The translations under genes were made by a program, and so were the position numbers. Shown piece after piece: positions 32,656 through 41,060 of a stretch of DNA of 64,000 nucleotides. Position 1 is the first letter of the stretch. Each line of letters starts with the position of its first letter. Source of the DNA: CALWOS01 sp963595735 (GTDB lineage Bacteria > Bacillota > Clostridia > Oscillospirales > Oscillospiraceae); assembly GCA_963595735.1 (NCBI GenBank), contig CAVBJJ010000008.1:1-64000 (forward strand), read 5' to 3'. The notes under the pieces are model-generated. The model made no database searches and was not told the DNA's origin. It saw only the letters and a program-made list of their open reading frames with translations.

Positions 32656-33282
32656 TTAAATTTTATTTTCGCCAGTCTGCTCCCCCGGAAAAGCCGCATC
32701 CCGCAGTAGCAGCGGCTGGATCTGCCGGCCGTTGAGCGCAGCGCGCACCGCCGCCCCCATCCGGCGGAAATCCGCCACCAGACTACAGGGCTTTTTAACC
32801 CAGTCGTCCTGACAGAAGGGCACAAAATACACCTGCTTGCGCCCCAGCAGAAGCCCGATGTTCGGCGCGGCGGTGGCAAGGCCATCGTTGGTGGACACCG
32901 CCAAAATCACCGGTCGGTGGTTGCGAAGCTGGCTCTTGGCCGCCATGGTCACACTGCTGTCCGCCACGCCGTGGGCCAGCTTTGCCAGGGTGTTTCCGGT
33001 GCAGGGGGCGATCAGCAGCGCATCCAGCAGCTTTTTCGGCCCGATCGGCTCCGCCTGCTGGATGGTGCAGATCGCCGGACGGCCACAGATCTCCTCCAGC
33101 TGCTTTTTGTGTACCTCCGCCGTGCCAAAGCGGCTGTCCGTTTTCGCCGCGTTGTCGGAGAGGATCGGGATCAGCTCGTATTCCCGCGCCAGCTCCGGCA
33201 GCTGGGAAAACACCTGCGCATAAGTACAGTAAGAGCCGCACATGGCAAAGCCCAGCCGAAGTTTTTCCTTATCCTTTTCCAT
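32656..33282 (-). CDS. spoVFB: Dipicolinate synthase subunit B
   Basis: 208 residues, flavoprotein-fold subunit of the enzyme that makes dipicolinic acid, the calcium-binding core solute of spores. Landmarks: LRLGFAMCGSYCTYAQV at the N-terminus, APCTGNTLAKLAHGVADSSVTMAAKSQLRN in the middle and FVPFCQDDWVKKPCSLVADF near the end. It overlaps spoVFA by 14 nt and is expressed with it in the mother cell. The usual downstream partners asd/dapG/dapA of Bacillus are not present here. Confidence 0.93.
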   Translation of the reverse strand: MEKDKEKLRLGFAMCGSYCTYAQVFSQLPELAREYELIPILSDNAAKTDSRFGTAEVHKKQLEEICGRPAICTIQQAEPIGPKKLLDALLIAPCTGNTLAKLAHGVADSSVTMAAKSQLRNHRPVILAVSTNDGLATAAPNIGLLLGRKQVYFVPFCQDDWVKKPCSLVADFRRMGAAVRAALNGRQIQPLLLRDAAFPGEQTGENKI

Positions 33283-34141
33283 CTTCCCGCTCCTTTACAA
33301 TATGATAAATCGTGTCCCGTATCATCGCGCCGACACTGGCCGGGGCAACCTCCCCCGGCAGATGCAGCGCCCACACCGTGTGCAACCCCAGCTCCCCGGC
33401 TGCGGCAAAATCCACACCACCGGGACGGGAGGCCAGATCCAGACACAGCGCCCCGGTCTTGCACTCCGCCAGCCGCGCCCGCCCCAAAACCGGCGCCGGC
33501 ACGGTGTTCACGATCGCATCGAATTCCCCCAGCCGCCCCTCCAGCCGCCGGGTGTCCAGGGCGGTATAGCCCATGGCGCGGATCTGCGCCAGGTCGCTCC
33601 ACTTCCGGGCGGAAACGCTCACCCGGGCGCCCATCCCACGCAGACGATGCGCCAGCAGCTTGCCGATGCGGCCATAGCCCAGCACCAGCACCCGGGCGTC
33701 CCAGAGCGTAATGTCCATGTCCCGCAGCAGAATGGCCACCGCGCCCTCCGCCGTGGCAAGGGCGTTCATCACCGCCAGCTCCTCCCGGCGGAGATAGTCC
33801 ACCAGCGTAAGCCCCCGCGCCGCCGCCAGGGCCTCCATCCCGGCATCCACCCGCCCGGCGCAGACCAGCTGCCCCGGACGCAGGACGGCAAACAGCGCCT
33901 CCATGGTCAGCTGCCGCTCCGACAGGGGCAAAAACAGCCCGCCGGTAGCATCCCGCGCCGGAAGCGGCAGAATAACGCAGTCCGCCTCCGCCACTGCCTC
34001 CCCCGGGGAATCCACCTGCTCCAGCGCCGCACCGCCGGGGGCTTTTTCCAATCCGTAGCAGCGCAGCATTTGCCCGTCCGCCGCCAAAAGATGGCACAGC
34101 CGCATGATTCGGGCGTCTCCGCCCAGTACCGCATACCGCAC
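33269..34141 (-). CDS. spoVFA: Dipicolinate synthase subunit A
   Basis: 290 residues with two Rossmann-like parts. The N-terminal half starts VRYAVLGGDARIMRLCHLLA. The NAD(P)-binding motif is VLVLGYGRIGKLLAHRLRGMGARVSVSARK (about 150-180), followed by NTVPAPVLG and LDLASRPGGVDF. GTG start at 34141 with AGGAGG 8 nt upstream. With SpoVFB it oxidises the cyclised product of aspartate semialdehyde and pyruvate to dipicolinate. A near match to the sigma-K -10 consensus (CATAGGATG, minus strand, 34178-34170) lies 30 bp upstream, with AC about 17 bp before it, in line with mother-cell control. Confidence 0.93.
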   Translation of the reverse strand: MRYAVLGGDARIMRLCHLLAADGQMLRCYGLEKAPGGAALEQVDSPGEAVAEADCVILPLPARDATGGLFLPLSERQLTMEALFAVLRPGQLVCAGRVDAGMEALAAARGLTLVDYLRREELAVMNALATAEGAVAILLRDMDITLWDARVLVLGYGRIGKLLAHRLRGMGARVSVSARKWSDLAQIRAMGYTALDTRRLEGRLGEFDAIVNTVPAPVLGRARLAECKTGALCLDLASRPGGVDFAAAGELGLHTVWALHLPGEVAPASVGAMIRDTIYHIVKEREDGKG

Positions 34142-34217
34142 ACCTATGACCTCCTGTCATTTTTTGTACCATCCTATGCCGCCGGATGGCGCAGTGTGCC
34201 TAAATCCTGCTCCCCCG

Positions 34218-34246
34218 TTGCGCATTTTCCGTTTCTGTGGTAAACT
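34218..34246 (+). promoter_or_regulatory. Promoter of thyA
   Basis: TTGCGC (34218-34223), 17-bp spacer, TAAACT (34241-34246), 33 bp before the thyA start; divergent from spoVFA. Confidence 0.55.
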
Positions 34247-34278
34247 GCTGGGTAAGAACACACAAGGAGAGTTGCCCT

Positions 34279-35109
34279 ATGAGCCGTGCCGACACGATCT
34301 TCAAACAAAACTGCCGGGATATTCTGGAAAACGGATTCTGGGATACGGATCTGGAAGTGCGCCCCCGCTGGGACGACGGCGCCCCGGCGCACACCGTCAA
34401 GCGCTTTGGCATTGTCAACCGCTATGACCTGCGGGAGGAATTTCCCATCCTGACCCTGCGCCGCACCTTTCTCAAGTCCTGCATTGACGAACTGCTGTGG
34501 ATCTGGCAGGCCAAAAGCAACAATGTCAACCAGCTGCGCACCCGAGTCTGGGACGCCTGGGCGGATGAGACCGGCTCCATCGGCAAGGCCTATGGCTATC
34601 AGCTGGCGCAAAAGCACCACTATAAGGAGGGCGACTTTGACCAGGTAGACCGGGTGCTGTTCGACCTCAAGCACAATCCCGCCTCCCGGCGCATTATGAC
34701 AAATCTGTATAACTTCAGCGACCTGTCCGAAATGGCGCTGTATCCCTGCGCCTACTCCATGACCTTTAATGTCACCGGGAACACCCTGAACACCATCCTC
34801 AACCAGCGCAGTCAGGATATGCTGGCCGCCAACAACTGGAATGTCTGCCAGTACGCCATCCTGACCCATATGTTCGCCCAGGCCTGCGGTCTGGAGGCCG
34901 GAGAGCTGGTGCATGTGATCGCGGACGCCCACATTTACGACCGCCATGTTCCCATTATCGAAAAGCTGCTGGAGCAGCCGGAGCTGCCCGCGCCCAAGCT
35001 GCACATCGACCCCGAGATAAAGGATTTTTACGCCTTTACCCGGGACAGCTTCCGCCTGGAAAACTATCAGTACCACGAATTTACAGATAAAATCCCCGTT
35101 GCCGTATAA
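34279..35109 (+). CDS. thyA: Thymidylate synthase ThyA (phage phi3T/Bacillus ThyA-like branch)
   Basis: 276 residues. The start at 34279 (MSRADT) follows AAGGAGAG. It converts dUMP to dTMP with methylenetetrahydrofolate. Motifs: ELLWIWQAKSNNVNQL, IGKAYGYQL, RRIMTNLYN, catalytic Cys147 in LYPCAYSM, NQRSQDML (substrate phosphate Arg) and VIADAHIYDRH. The His that normally follows the catalytic Cys is Ala here. B. subtilis ThyA of the phi3T type also lacks it (PCVYE), so this is a known branch and not a defect. Dihydrofolate reductase follows after 24 nt, regenerating the folate cofactor. Confidence 0.95.
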   Translation: MSRADTIFKQNCRDILENGFWDTDLEVRPRWDDGAPAHTVKRFGIVNRYDLREEFPILTLRRTFLKSCIDELLWIWQAKSNNVNQLRTRVWDAWADETGSIGKAYGYQLAQKHHYKEGDFDQVDRVLFDLKHNPASRRIMTNLYNFSDLSEMALYPCAYSMTFNVTGNTLNTILNQRSQDMLAANNWNVCQYAILTHMFAQACGLEAGELVHVIADAHIYDRHVPIIEKLLEQPELPAPKLHIDPEIKDFYAFTRDSFRLENYQYHEFTDKIPVAV

Positions 35110-35133
35110 GGCCGTATCAAAGGAGAACAAACC

Positions 35134-35616
35134 ATGGAAGCCATTGTTGCTGTTTATGAAAACTGGGGTATCGGCAAAGACGGTACCCAGCCGCTGGTGC
35201 TTTCCGCCGACCGGAAGCGCTTTCGCCAGCTCACCGGAAACCACGCCGTGATCGTCGGGCGCAAGACCCTGGCCGACTTTCCCGGCGGCAAGCCCCTGCC
35301 CGGCCGGCGCAATATCGTGCTGAGCCGCAATGCCGAGTTGGAAATTCCCGGCGCGGAGGTCTGCTCCTCCCCCGCCATGGCGCTGCTGACCGTGTATAAC
35401 GAGGAGAAGATTTTCCTGATCGGCGGCGCGTCCGTATATCAGATGATGCTGCCCTTTTGCCGCAAGGTCCATGTGACAAAAATCTTTTCCGCACCGGAGT
35501 GCGACAGCTTTTTCCCCGATCTGGACGCCGCCCCGGGCTGGAAATGCACCGAGACCGGCGAAATGCAGGAGGAAAACGGCGTTTCCTTCCGGTTCCTGAC
35601 CTACGAACGGGAGTAA
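35134..35616 (+). CDS. Dihydrofolate reductase
   Basis: 160 residues, the usual DHFR size. Motifs: GIGKDGTQPLVLSADRKRF (active-site Asp in SADRKRF), VIVGRKT, FPGGKPLPGRRNIVLSRN and IFLIGGASVYQMML. The commonly conserved Trp of the LPW motif is replaced (TQPLVL), a moderate variation. RBS AAAGGAG before ATG 35134. It reduces the dihydrofolate produced by the adjacent ThyA to tetrahydrofolate; the two form an operon. Confidence 0.92.
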   Translation: MEAIVAVYENWGIGKDGTQPLVLSADRKRFRQLTGNHAVIVGRKTLADFPGGKPLPGRRNIVLSRNAELEIPGAEVCSSPAMALLTVYNEEKIFLIGGASVYQMMLPFCRKVHVTKIFSAPECDSFFPDLDAAPGWKCTETGEMQEENGVSFRFLTYERE

Positions 35617-35695
35617 ACCGAAAAGTGATTGCAGCCAACCGGGCATTCTGTTTTTACGGAACGCCCGGTCGTTGTCTGATCACGCTGCCCTTGCC

Positions 35696-35724
35696 GCATA
35701 AATTTCCCCTTTTTCCACATACTA
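35696..35724 (+). promoter_or_regulatory. Sigma-G-like promoter upstream of spoVT
   Basis: GCATA (35696-35700), 17-bp spacer, CATACTA (35718-35724). This fits the forespore sigma-G consensus (GHATR, about 17-18 bp, CATNHTA). B. subtilis spoVT is sigma-G dependent. An ACCGGGC/GCCCGGT hairpin at 35638-35669, just upstream, may end the thyA transcript. Confidence 0.65.
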
Positions 35725-35769
35725 CCTCCAAAACCACAAGCGGGACTTGTGGTATCAGGAGGAACAAGA

Positions 35770-36312
35770 ATGATGAAAGCAACCGGTATTGTGCGGCGCA
35801 TCGACGACCTGGGCAGAGTGGTGATCCCCAAGGAGATCCGCCGCACGCTGCGTATTCGGGAGGGCGACCCGCTGGAGATCTACACCGAAAAGGACGGCGA
35901 GGTCATTTTTAAGAAATATTCCCCCGTTGGCGAGCTGCGGCAGTTTGCCGGACAGATCTGCGAGTCCATGGCAAAAACCACCGCCCAGACCGCCATTGTC
36001 TGCGACCGGGACAGCGTGATCGCCGCCGCCGGGGAGCAGAAGCGGCTGCTGCTGGAAAAATCCCTCAGTGCGGAGCTGTCCCAATGGATGACCCGGCGGA
36101 ATCCTTACTGTCAGGCGGAACATACCGGGGCGCTGCCGGTCATGGCCGAGGACAGCAAGCCGGTGCTCAGCGCCGCCGCGCCGATCCTCTCCGCCGGGGA
36201 TGTGCTGGGCTGTGTGGGGCTGATCGCCGGGGCGGACGAGACCGCCGGGCAGGCGGAGTCCACGCTGGTGCAGACCATCGCCGGATTTTTAGGGCGGCAG
36301 ATGGAAAGCTGA
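35770..36312 (+). CDS. spoVT: Stage V sporulation regulator SpoVT (AbrB family)
   Basis: 180 residues. The N-terminal AbrB swapped-hairpin DNA-binding domain has ATGIVRRIDDLGRVVIPKEIRRTLRIREGDPLEIYTEKDGEVIFKKYS-type sequence (about 1-50). The C-terminal GAF-like domain (about 55-178) contains AIVCDRDSVIAAAG and GCVGLIAG. Full-length SpoVT is 178 residues in Bacillus. The start at 35770 (or 35773) follows AGGAGG. It tunes forespore gene expression and spore germination properties. A sigma-G-type promoter lies upstream. Confidence 0.92.
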   Translation: MMKATGIVRRIDDLGRVVIPKEIRRTLRIREGDPLEIYTEKDGEVIFKKYSPVGELRQFAGQICESMAKTTAQTAIVCDRDSVIAAAGEQKRLLLEKSLSAELSQWMTRRNPYCQAEHTGALPVMAEDSKPVLSAAAPILSAGDVLGCVGLIAGADETAGQAESTLVQTIAGFLGRQMES

Positions 36313-36330
36313 ATCTCCGCAATTTCACTC

Positions 36331-36359
36331 TTTACAAACCCGGTTTTCTATGCTAAGAT
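36331..36359 (+). promoter_or_regulatory. Promoter of rpsO
   Basis: TTTACA (36331-36336), 17-bp spacer, TAAGAT (36354-36359). The 110-nt leader (36366-36478) could hold an S15-binding autoregulatory structure, which is common for rpsO; no specific fold is assigned. Confidence 0.65.
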
Positions 36360-36478
36360 GAAACAGTATGTTCCCCCGGACTCGGTTTCTGGCAGATTCC
36401 TTTCTCCCTTTTACTGCGCCGGTGGGTAATTGCAAAACCGGCAGCCCTGCTGCCCCAATTCAGAAAGGAGAATCCCCT

Positions 36479-36745
36479 ATGATCACCAAGGATCAGAAGA
36501 CCACCGTTATTTCCGCCAACCGCACCCACGAGACCGACACCGGCTCCCCCGAGGTGCAGGTTGCCATCCTCACCGAGCGCATTCGTCAGCTGACCGAGCA
36601 CCTGAAGCAGCATCCCAAGGACAACCACAGCCGTCTGGGTATGTACAAGATGGTCGGTAAGCGCCGTCGTCTGCTGGACTACCTGGCAAAGAAGGACATC
36701 GAGCGTTATCGTGCGCTGATCGCCAAGCTGGGCATCCGCAAGTAA
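36479..36745 (+). CDS. rpsO: 30S ribosomal protein S15
   Basis: 88 residues, the standard length. ATG 36479 follows AGAAAGGAG. Signature: THETDTGSPEVQVAILTERIRQLTEHLKQHPKDNHSRLGMYKMVGKRRRLLDYL. It binds 16S rRNA in the platform of the 30S subunit. As in many bacteria it precedes pnp, separated here by a terminator. Confidence 0.98.
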   Translation: MITKDQKTTVISANRTHETDTGSPEVQVAILTERIRQLTEHLKQHPKDNHSRLGMYKMVGKRRRLLDYLAKKDIERYRALIAKLGIRK

Positions 36746-36790
36746 TTGCGGCCTGTGCCTGTTTTTTGAGGGTTATAGAAGGTTTTGTAA

Positions 36791-36825
36791 GGGAGAGACA
36801 AGTGAATCTGTCTCTCCCTTTTTTC
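36791..36825 (+). terminator. Terminator of rpsO
   Basis: Perfect 10-bp stem GGGAGAGACA/TGTCTCTCCC, 8-nt loop, T6 run. Between this and pnp (36826-36961) there is leader sequence only. Confidence 0.9.
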
Positions 36826-36961
36826 TTCCCGCCCTCTCCGGCACGGCCAAGCCTCCCGAGCTTTTCTTTTTCGTATTTGAAGCTGCTTCCCACCGCCGGT
36901 GGGGCGTACCTTCAAGTGCGAAAAGAGAGTTTCGGGAACACATACCGAAAGGAGTTTCCCC

Positions 36962-39091
36962 ATGATCATCAAACAGAAAACCTTCCCCAACAAAAGAACC
37001 TTTGAAATGGACTTCTGCGGCCGCCCCCTGAAGATGGAGGTGGGGCGTCTGGCGGAGCTGGCCAACGCCGCCGTGCTGGTGCAGTACGGCCAGACCAGCG
37101 TGCTGGTCGCCGTAACGGCCTCCCCCCGCCCCCGGGACGGCATCGACTATTTCCCCCTGAGCGTGGACTTTAACGAAAAGCTGTACGCCGTGGGCCGCAT
37201 CCCCGGCAGCTTCATGCGCCGGGAGGGTCGCCCCAGCCTGCCCGCCGTGCTGGCCTCCCGCCTGATCGACCGCCCCATGCGCCCCCTGTTCCCCAGCGAC
37301 CTGCGCAATGATGTGGCCATCCAGTGCGAGGTGATGAGCGTGGATCGGGACTGCTCTCCCGAGATCGCCGCCATGATCGGTGCTTCCGCCGCGGTGAGCA
37401 TTTCCGACATCCCCTTCAACGGCCCCATCGCCGGTATCTCTCTGGGCTGGGATGGCGAGAACTACCTGTTCAACCCCGCCAAGGCAGAACGGGAAAACAA
37501 CCACATGACCGTTACCGTGGCCGCCACCCACGAAAAGATCGTCATGATTGAGGCCGCCGCCGACCAGATCCCCGAGGACATCATGTACGAGGGCATCGTC
37601 CAGGCCCACGAAAAGCTCCAGCCCGTGCTGGATTTGATTGATAAGATGGTCGCCGAGATCGGCAAGCCCAAGTTTGAATACGAGCACGCCGCCTTTGACC
37701 AGGCGCTGTTCGACAAGATCCAGGCCGACTTCCGCCAGGAGGCCGAGCACGCCATGGACACCGACGACAAAAATGTGCGGGAAGAGCGCTGGAACGCCAT
37801 GATCGAACACTGGCATGAGAAGTATCTGGAGGAGCATCCCGATATGGATCAGTACCTGGACGAGATCACCTACAAGTTCCAGAAAAAAATCGTCAAGGCC
37901 TGGCTGCTGGCCGGCAAGCGTGTGGACGGCCGCGCCATGAACGAGATCCGTCCCCTGGGCGCCGAGGTTGGCGTGCTGCCGCTGGTACACGGCTCCGGTC
38001 TGTTCACCCGCGGTCAGACCCAGGTGCTGAGCGTTGCCACCCTGAACACCATCTCCGCCGCCCAGAAGCTGGATACCATCTGGGAAGAGGAAACCAAGCG
38101 CTTCATGCACCACTATAACTTCCCCGGCTACTCCGTTGGCGAGGCCAAGCCCCAGCGCAGCACCGGCCGCCGGGAATATGGCCACGGCGCGCTGGCGGAA
38201 AAGGCGCTGGAGCCGGTCATCCCCGCCATGGAGGACTTCCCCTATGCCATCCGCGTGGTCAGCGAGGTGCTGTCCTCCAACGGCTCCACCTCCCAGGGCT
38301 CCATCTGCGGCAGCACGCTGGCGCTGATGGACGCCGGTGTGCCCATCAAGGCGCCCGTGGCCGGCATCTCCTGCGGCCTGATCCAGGACGGCGACAACTG
38401 GACAACCTTCATCGACATCCAGGGCGTGGAGGACTTCCACGGCGAAATGGACTTTAAAGTGGCCGGCACCAAGACCGGCATCACCGCCATCCAGATGGAT
38501 CTGAAAAACGACGGCCTGAAGCACGAGATCGTCAAGAATGCTCTGGAGATCACCCGGGAGGCCCGGTACCAGATTCTGGACGAGATCATGCTGCGCGCCA
38601 TCCCCGAGCCCCGCAAGGAGCTGGCCGCTTCCGCCCCCAAGATGATCCAGCTGAAGATCGACCCCGAGAAGATCCGCGAGGTCATCGGCTCCGGCGGCAA
38701 GACCATCCAGAAGATCACCGCCGACACCGGCTGCAAGATCGACATCGAGGACGACGGCAATGTCTTCATCGCCAGCGAGAATATCGAGGCCTGCCGGGAA
38801 GCCCGCCAGATCATCGAGAACATCGTCTTTGTCCCCGAGGTCGGCAAGATCTACAAGGGCAAGGTCGTGCGCATCATCCCCATCGGCGCCTTTATCGAGC
38901 TGGTGCCCGGCAAGGACGGTATGTGCCACATCAAGGATCTGGAGTTCAAGCGCACCGAAAAGGTGGAGGATGTCCTCAACATCGGTGACGAGACCTGGGT
39001 CAAGGTCATCGAAATCGACGACCGCGGCCGCGTGAACCTGTCCCGCAAGGACGCCCTGCGGGAGCGGGAGCAGATGGGTCTGACGGACTAA
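36962..39091 (+). CDS. pnp: Polynucleotide phosphorylase (PNPase)
   Basis: 709 residues. Start at 36962 (MIIKQKTF) with GAAAGGAG 8 nt upstream. Two RNase PH cores: the first with RPRDGIDYFPLSVDF and RREGRPSLPAVLASRLIDRPMRPLFP, the second with GRAMNEIRPLGAEVGVLPLVHGSGLFTRGQTQ and catalytic-core GISCGLI. Then the KH domain (KIREVIGSGGKTIQKIT) and S1 domain (GKIYKGKVVRIIPIGAFIEL). It degrades RNA phosphorolytically 3' to 5'. The gene for RNase Y follows, a degradosome partner in Firmicutes. Confidence 0.98.
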   Translation: MIIKQKTFPNKRTFEMDFCGRPLKMEVGRLAELANAAVLVQYGQTSVLVAVTASPRPRDGIDYFPLSVDFNEKLYAVGRIPGSFMRREGRPSLPAVLASRLIDRPMRPLFPSDLRNDVAIQCEVMSVDRDCSPEIAAMIGASAAVSISDIPFNGPIAGISLGWDGENYLFNPAKAERENNHMTVTVAATHEKIVMIEAAADQIPEDIMYEGIVQAHEKLQPVLDLIDKMVAEIGKPKFEYEHAAFDQALFDKIQADFRQEAEHAMDTDDKNVREERWNAMIEHWHEKYLEEHPDMDQYLDEITYKFQKKIVKAWLLAGKRVDGRAMNEIRPLGAEVGVLPLVHGSGLFTRGQTQVLSVATLNTISAAQKLDTIWEEETKRFMHHYNFPGYSVGEAKPQRSTGRREYGHGALAEKALEPVIPAMEDFPYAIRVVSEVLSSNGSTSQGSICGSTLALMDAGVPIKAPVAGISCGLIQDGDNWTTFIDIQGVEDFHGEMDFKVAGTKTGITAIQMDLKNDGLKHEIVKNALEITREARYQILDEIMLRAIPEPRKELAASAPKMIQLKIDPEKIREVIGSGGKTIQKITADTGCKIDIEDDGNVFIASENIEACREARQIIENIVFVPEVGKIYKGKVVRIIPIGAFIELVPGKDGMCHIKDLEFKRTEKVEDVLNIGDETWVKVIEIDDRGRVNLSRKDALREREQMGLTD

Positions 39092-39146
39092 GTGCCTCCA
39101 GTTGGATATTTTCCGCTATCCCCCCCACCAAAAGCAAAGCTTTCCC

Positions 39147-39176
39147 AAGACCGTCTTGAAAAAGGCGGTCTTTTTT
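39147..39176 (+). terminator. Terminator of pnp
   Basis: 11-bp stem AAGACCGTCTT/AAGGCGGTCTT (one G-U pair), GAAA loop, T-run. Confidence 0.9.
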
Positions 39177-39198
39177 GATGCTTCTTGATATTTCTTGA

Positions 39199-39353
39199 TT
39201 GACAGAAGTTCCTGTGTGCGGTAGAATAAAATGAATGATTGTTGGGAGTCCGGGGAAACTCCTTGATTTTTCAAAACGCTGACGCGGCACTCCTGCGGGA
39301 GTGCCGGTCGTTTCATAACAAAATACGGAGAAAGAGGAGGTGTGTTTCCGCAC
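39199..39353 (+). promoter_or_regulatory. Promoter and structured leader of rny
   Basis: Strong promoter TTGACA (39199-39204), 17-bp spacer, TAGAAT (39222-39227). The leader of about 120 nt contains a perfect 8-bp hairpin GGCACTCC-TGCG-GGAGTGCC (39288-39307) followed by GGTCGTTTC, and ends in GAGGAGG. The T-tract is too weak for a sure terminator. It may be an RNA-stability or autoregulatory element. Confidence 0.65.
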
Positions 39354-40895
39354 ATGACGATTGTATGGATTATTATCGGCTTGGCAATCGGCATTGCCGC
39401 CGGCATCCTGATCGGCCACAGAATGAAGGTCAAGAACGCCGAGGGCAAGATTTACGACGCCGAGGAAGAAGCCAAGCAGATTTTGAACGACGCCATCAAA
39501 TCCGCCGAGGCAAAAAAGCGCGAAGCGCTGCTGGAAGCGAAAGAAGAAATACACAAAAACCGCACCGACCTGGATAACGAGGTCAAAGAACGCCGCAACG
39601 AGCTGCAAAAGCAGGAGCACCGCCTGCAGCAGAAGGAAGAAAATCTGGATCGCAAGACCGATGCGCTGGAGAAAAAGGACGAGTCTCTCACCCGAAAGCT
39701 CAACGACCTGGATCGCCAGCAGGAGGCTGTGGAAAAAATCAAGCACAGCCAAATGGAAACCCTGGAAAAGATCTCCGGCTTTACCGCCGAGGAAGCCAAG
39801 GCGCACCTGATCCACAACCTGGAGTCCGAGGTCACCCACGAGATGGCCATGAAGGTCAAGGAGATCGAGACCCAGTACAAGGATGAGGCCGACGCCATCG
39901 CCAAGGATCTGATCTCCACCGCCATCCAGCGCTGTGCCGCCGACCACGCCAGTGAGATCACCGTCTCCGTCGTTCCCCTCCCCAACGACGAGATGAAGGG
40001 CCGCATCATCGGCCGCGAGGGCCGCAACATTCGCGCCATCGAGACCATCACCGGCTGCGATCTCATCATTGACGACACGCCGGAGGCCATCACCATTTCC
40101 AGCTTCGATCCCGTCCGCCGCGAGGTGGCGCGTCTGGCGCTGGAAAAGCTGATCCAGGACGGCCGCATCCATCCCGCGCGGGTGGAGGAAATGGTCGCCA
40201 AGGCGCAGCGTGAGGTCAACGCCGTTATCAAGGCCGAGGGCGAGCGCGCCACCTTTGAGACCGGCGTACACGGTCTCCATCCGGATATTATCCGTATGCT
40301 GGGCCGGCAGAAGTTCCGCACCAGCTATGGTCAGAATGTGCTCAACCACAGCATCGAGGTCTCCCACATCGCCGGTCTGTTGGCCGCTGAGCTGGGCGTG
40401 GATGTCGCCACCGCCAAGCGCGCCGGTCTGCTCCACGATCTGGGTAAGTCCATCGACCACGAGGTGGAAGGCAGCCATGTGACCATCGGTGTGGACATCG
40501 CCAGAAAGTACAAGGAATCGGAAGAAGTCATCCACGCCATCCACGCCCACCACGGCGATGTGGAGCCCAAGACGGTGGTGGCCTGCCTGGTGCAGGCGGC
40601 CGACACCATCTCCGCTGCCCGTCCCGGCGCCCGGCGCGAGAATGTGGAAAGCTATGTCAAGCGTCTGGAAAAGCTGGAGGAGGTCTCCAAGAGCTTCCCC
40701 GGCATCGCCTCTTCCTATGCCATTCAGGCCGGTCGCGAGATCCGCGTCATGGTCAAGCCCGAGGAAGTCAGCGAGGATCAGATGGTACTTCTGGCTCGGG
40801 ATATCGCCAAGAAGATTGAGGATGAACTGACCTATCCCGGTCAGATCAAGGTTCATGTTCTGCGCGAGACCAAAGCCATCGAATACGCAAAATAA
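39354..40895 (+). CDS. rny: Ribonuclease Y
   Basis: 513 residues from ATG 39354. A GTG at 39342 (four codons earlier) sits almost on the GAGGAGG and is the alternative start. An N-terminal membrane anchor (TIVWIIIGLAIGIAAGILIG) is followed by a long coiled coil (about 30-180, rich in Glu/Lys/Gln), a KH domain (GRIIGREGRNIRAIETITG) and an HD domain with HSIEVSH and LLHDLGKSID catalytic metal residues. This membrane-bound endonuclease initiates mRNA decay and works with PNPase, whose gene is next door. Confidence 0.97.
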   Translation: MTIVWIIIGLAIGIAAGILIGHRMKVKNAEGKIYDAEEEAKQILNDAIKSAEAKKREALLEAKEEIHKNRTDLDNEVKERRNELQKQEHRLQQKEENLDRKTDALEKKDESLTRKLNDLDRQQEAVEKIKHSQMETLEKISGFTAEEAKAHLIHNLESEVTHEMAMKVKEIETQYKDEADAIAKDLISTAIQRCAADHASEITVSVVPLPNDEMKGRIIGREGRNIRAIETITGCDLIIDDTPEAITISSFDPVRREVARLALEKLIQDGRIHPARVEEMVAKAQREVNAVIKAEGERATFETGVHGLHPDIIRMLGRQKFRTSYGQNVLNHSIEVSHIAGLLAAELGVDVATAKRAGLLHDLGKSIDHEVEGSHVTIGVDIARKYKESEEVIHAIHAHHGDVEPKTVVACLVQAADTISAARPGARRENVESYVKRLEKLEEVSKSFPGIASSYAIQAGREIRVMVKPEEVSEDQMVLLARDIAKKIEDELTYPGQIKVHVLRETKAIEYAK

Positions 40896-40907
40896 TCATA
40901 CCGTATC

Positions 40908-40957
40908 ACCGCCCGCAGGCAGGATTCCCCCTCCCGTCTGCGGGCGGTATTCTTTTT
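40908..40957 (+). terminator. Terminator of rny
   Basis: 11-bp stem ACCGCCCGCAG/CTGCGGGCGGT, followed by ATTCTTTTT. Confidence 0.88.
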
Positions 40958-41060
40958 GTGCTGTTTTTGTCTCACGCCCCCTCGCTTTCCTTGACTTTTC
41001 CGCACTTTCATGCTATTCTCCAAACAACTACGACACAACTTTTGAGAAAGGATGGACACA

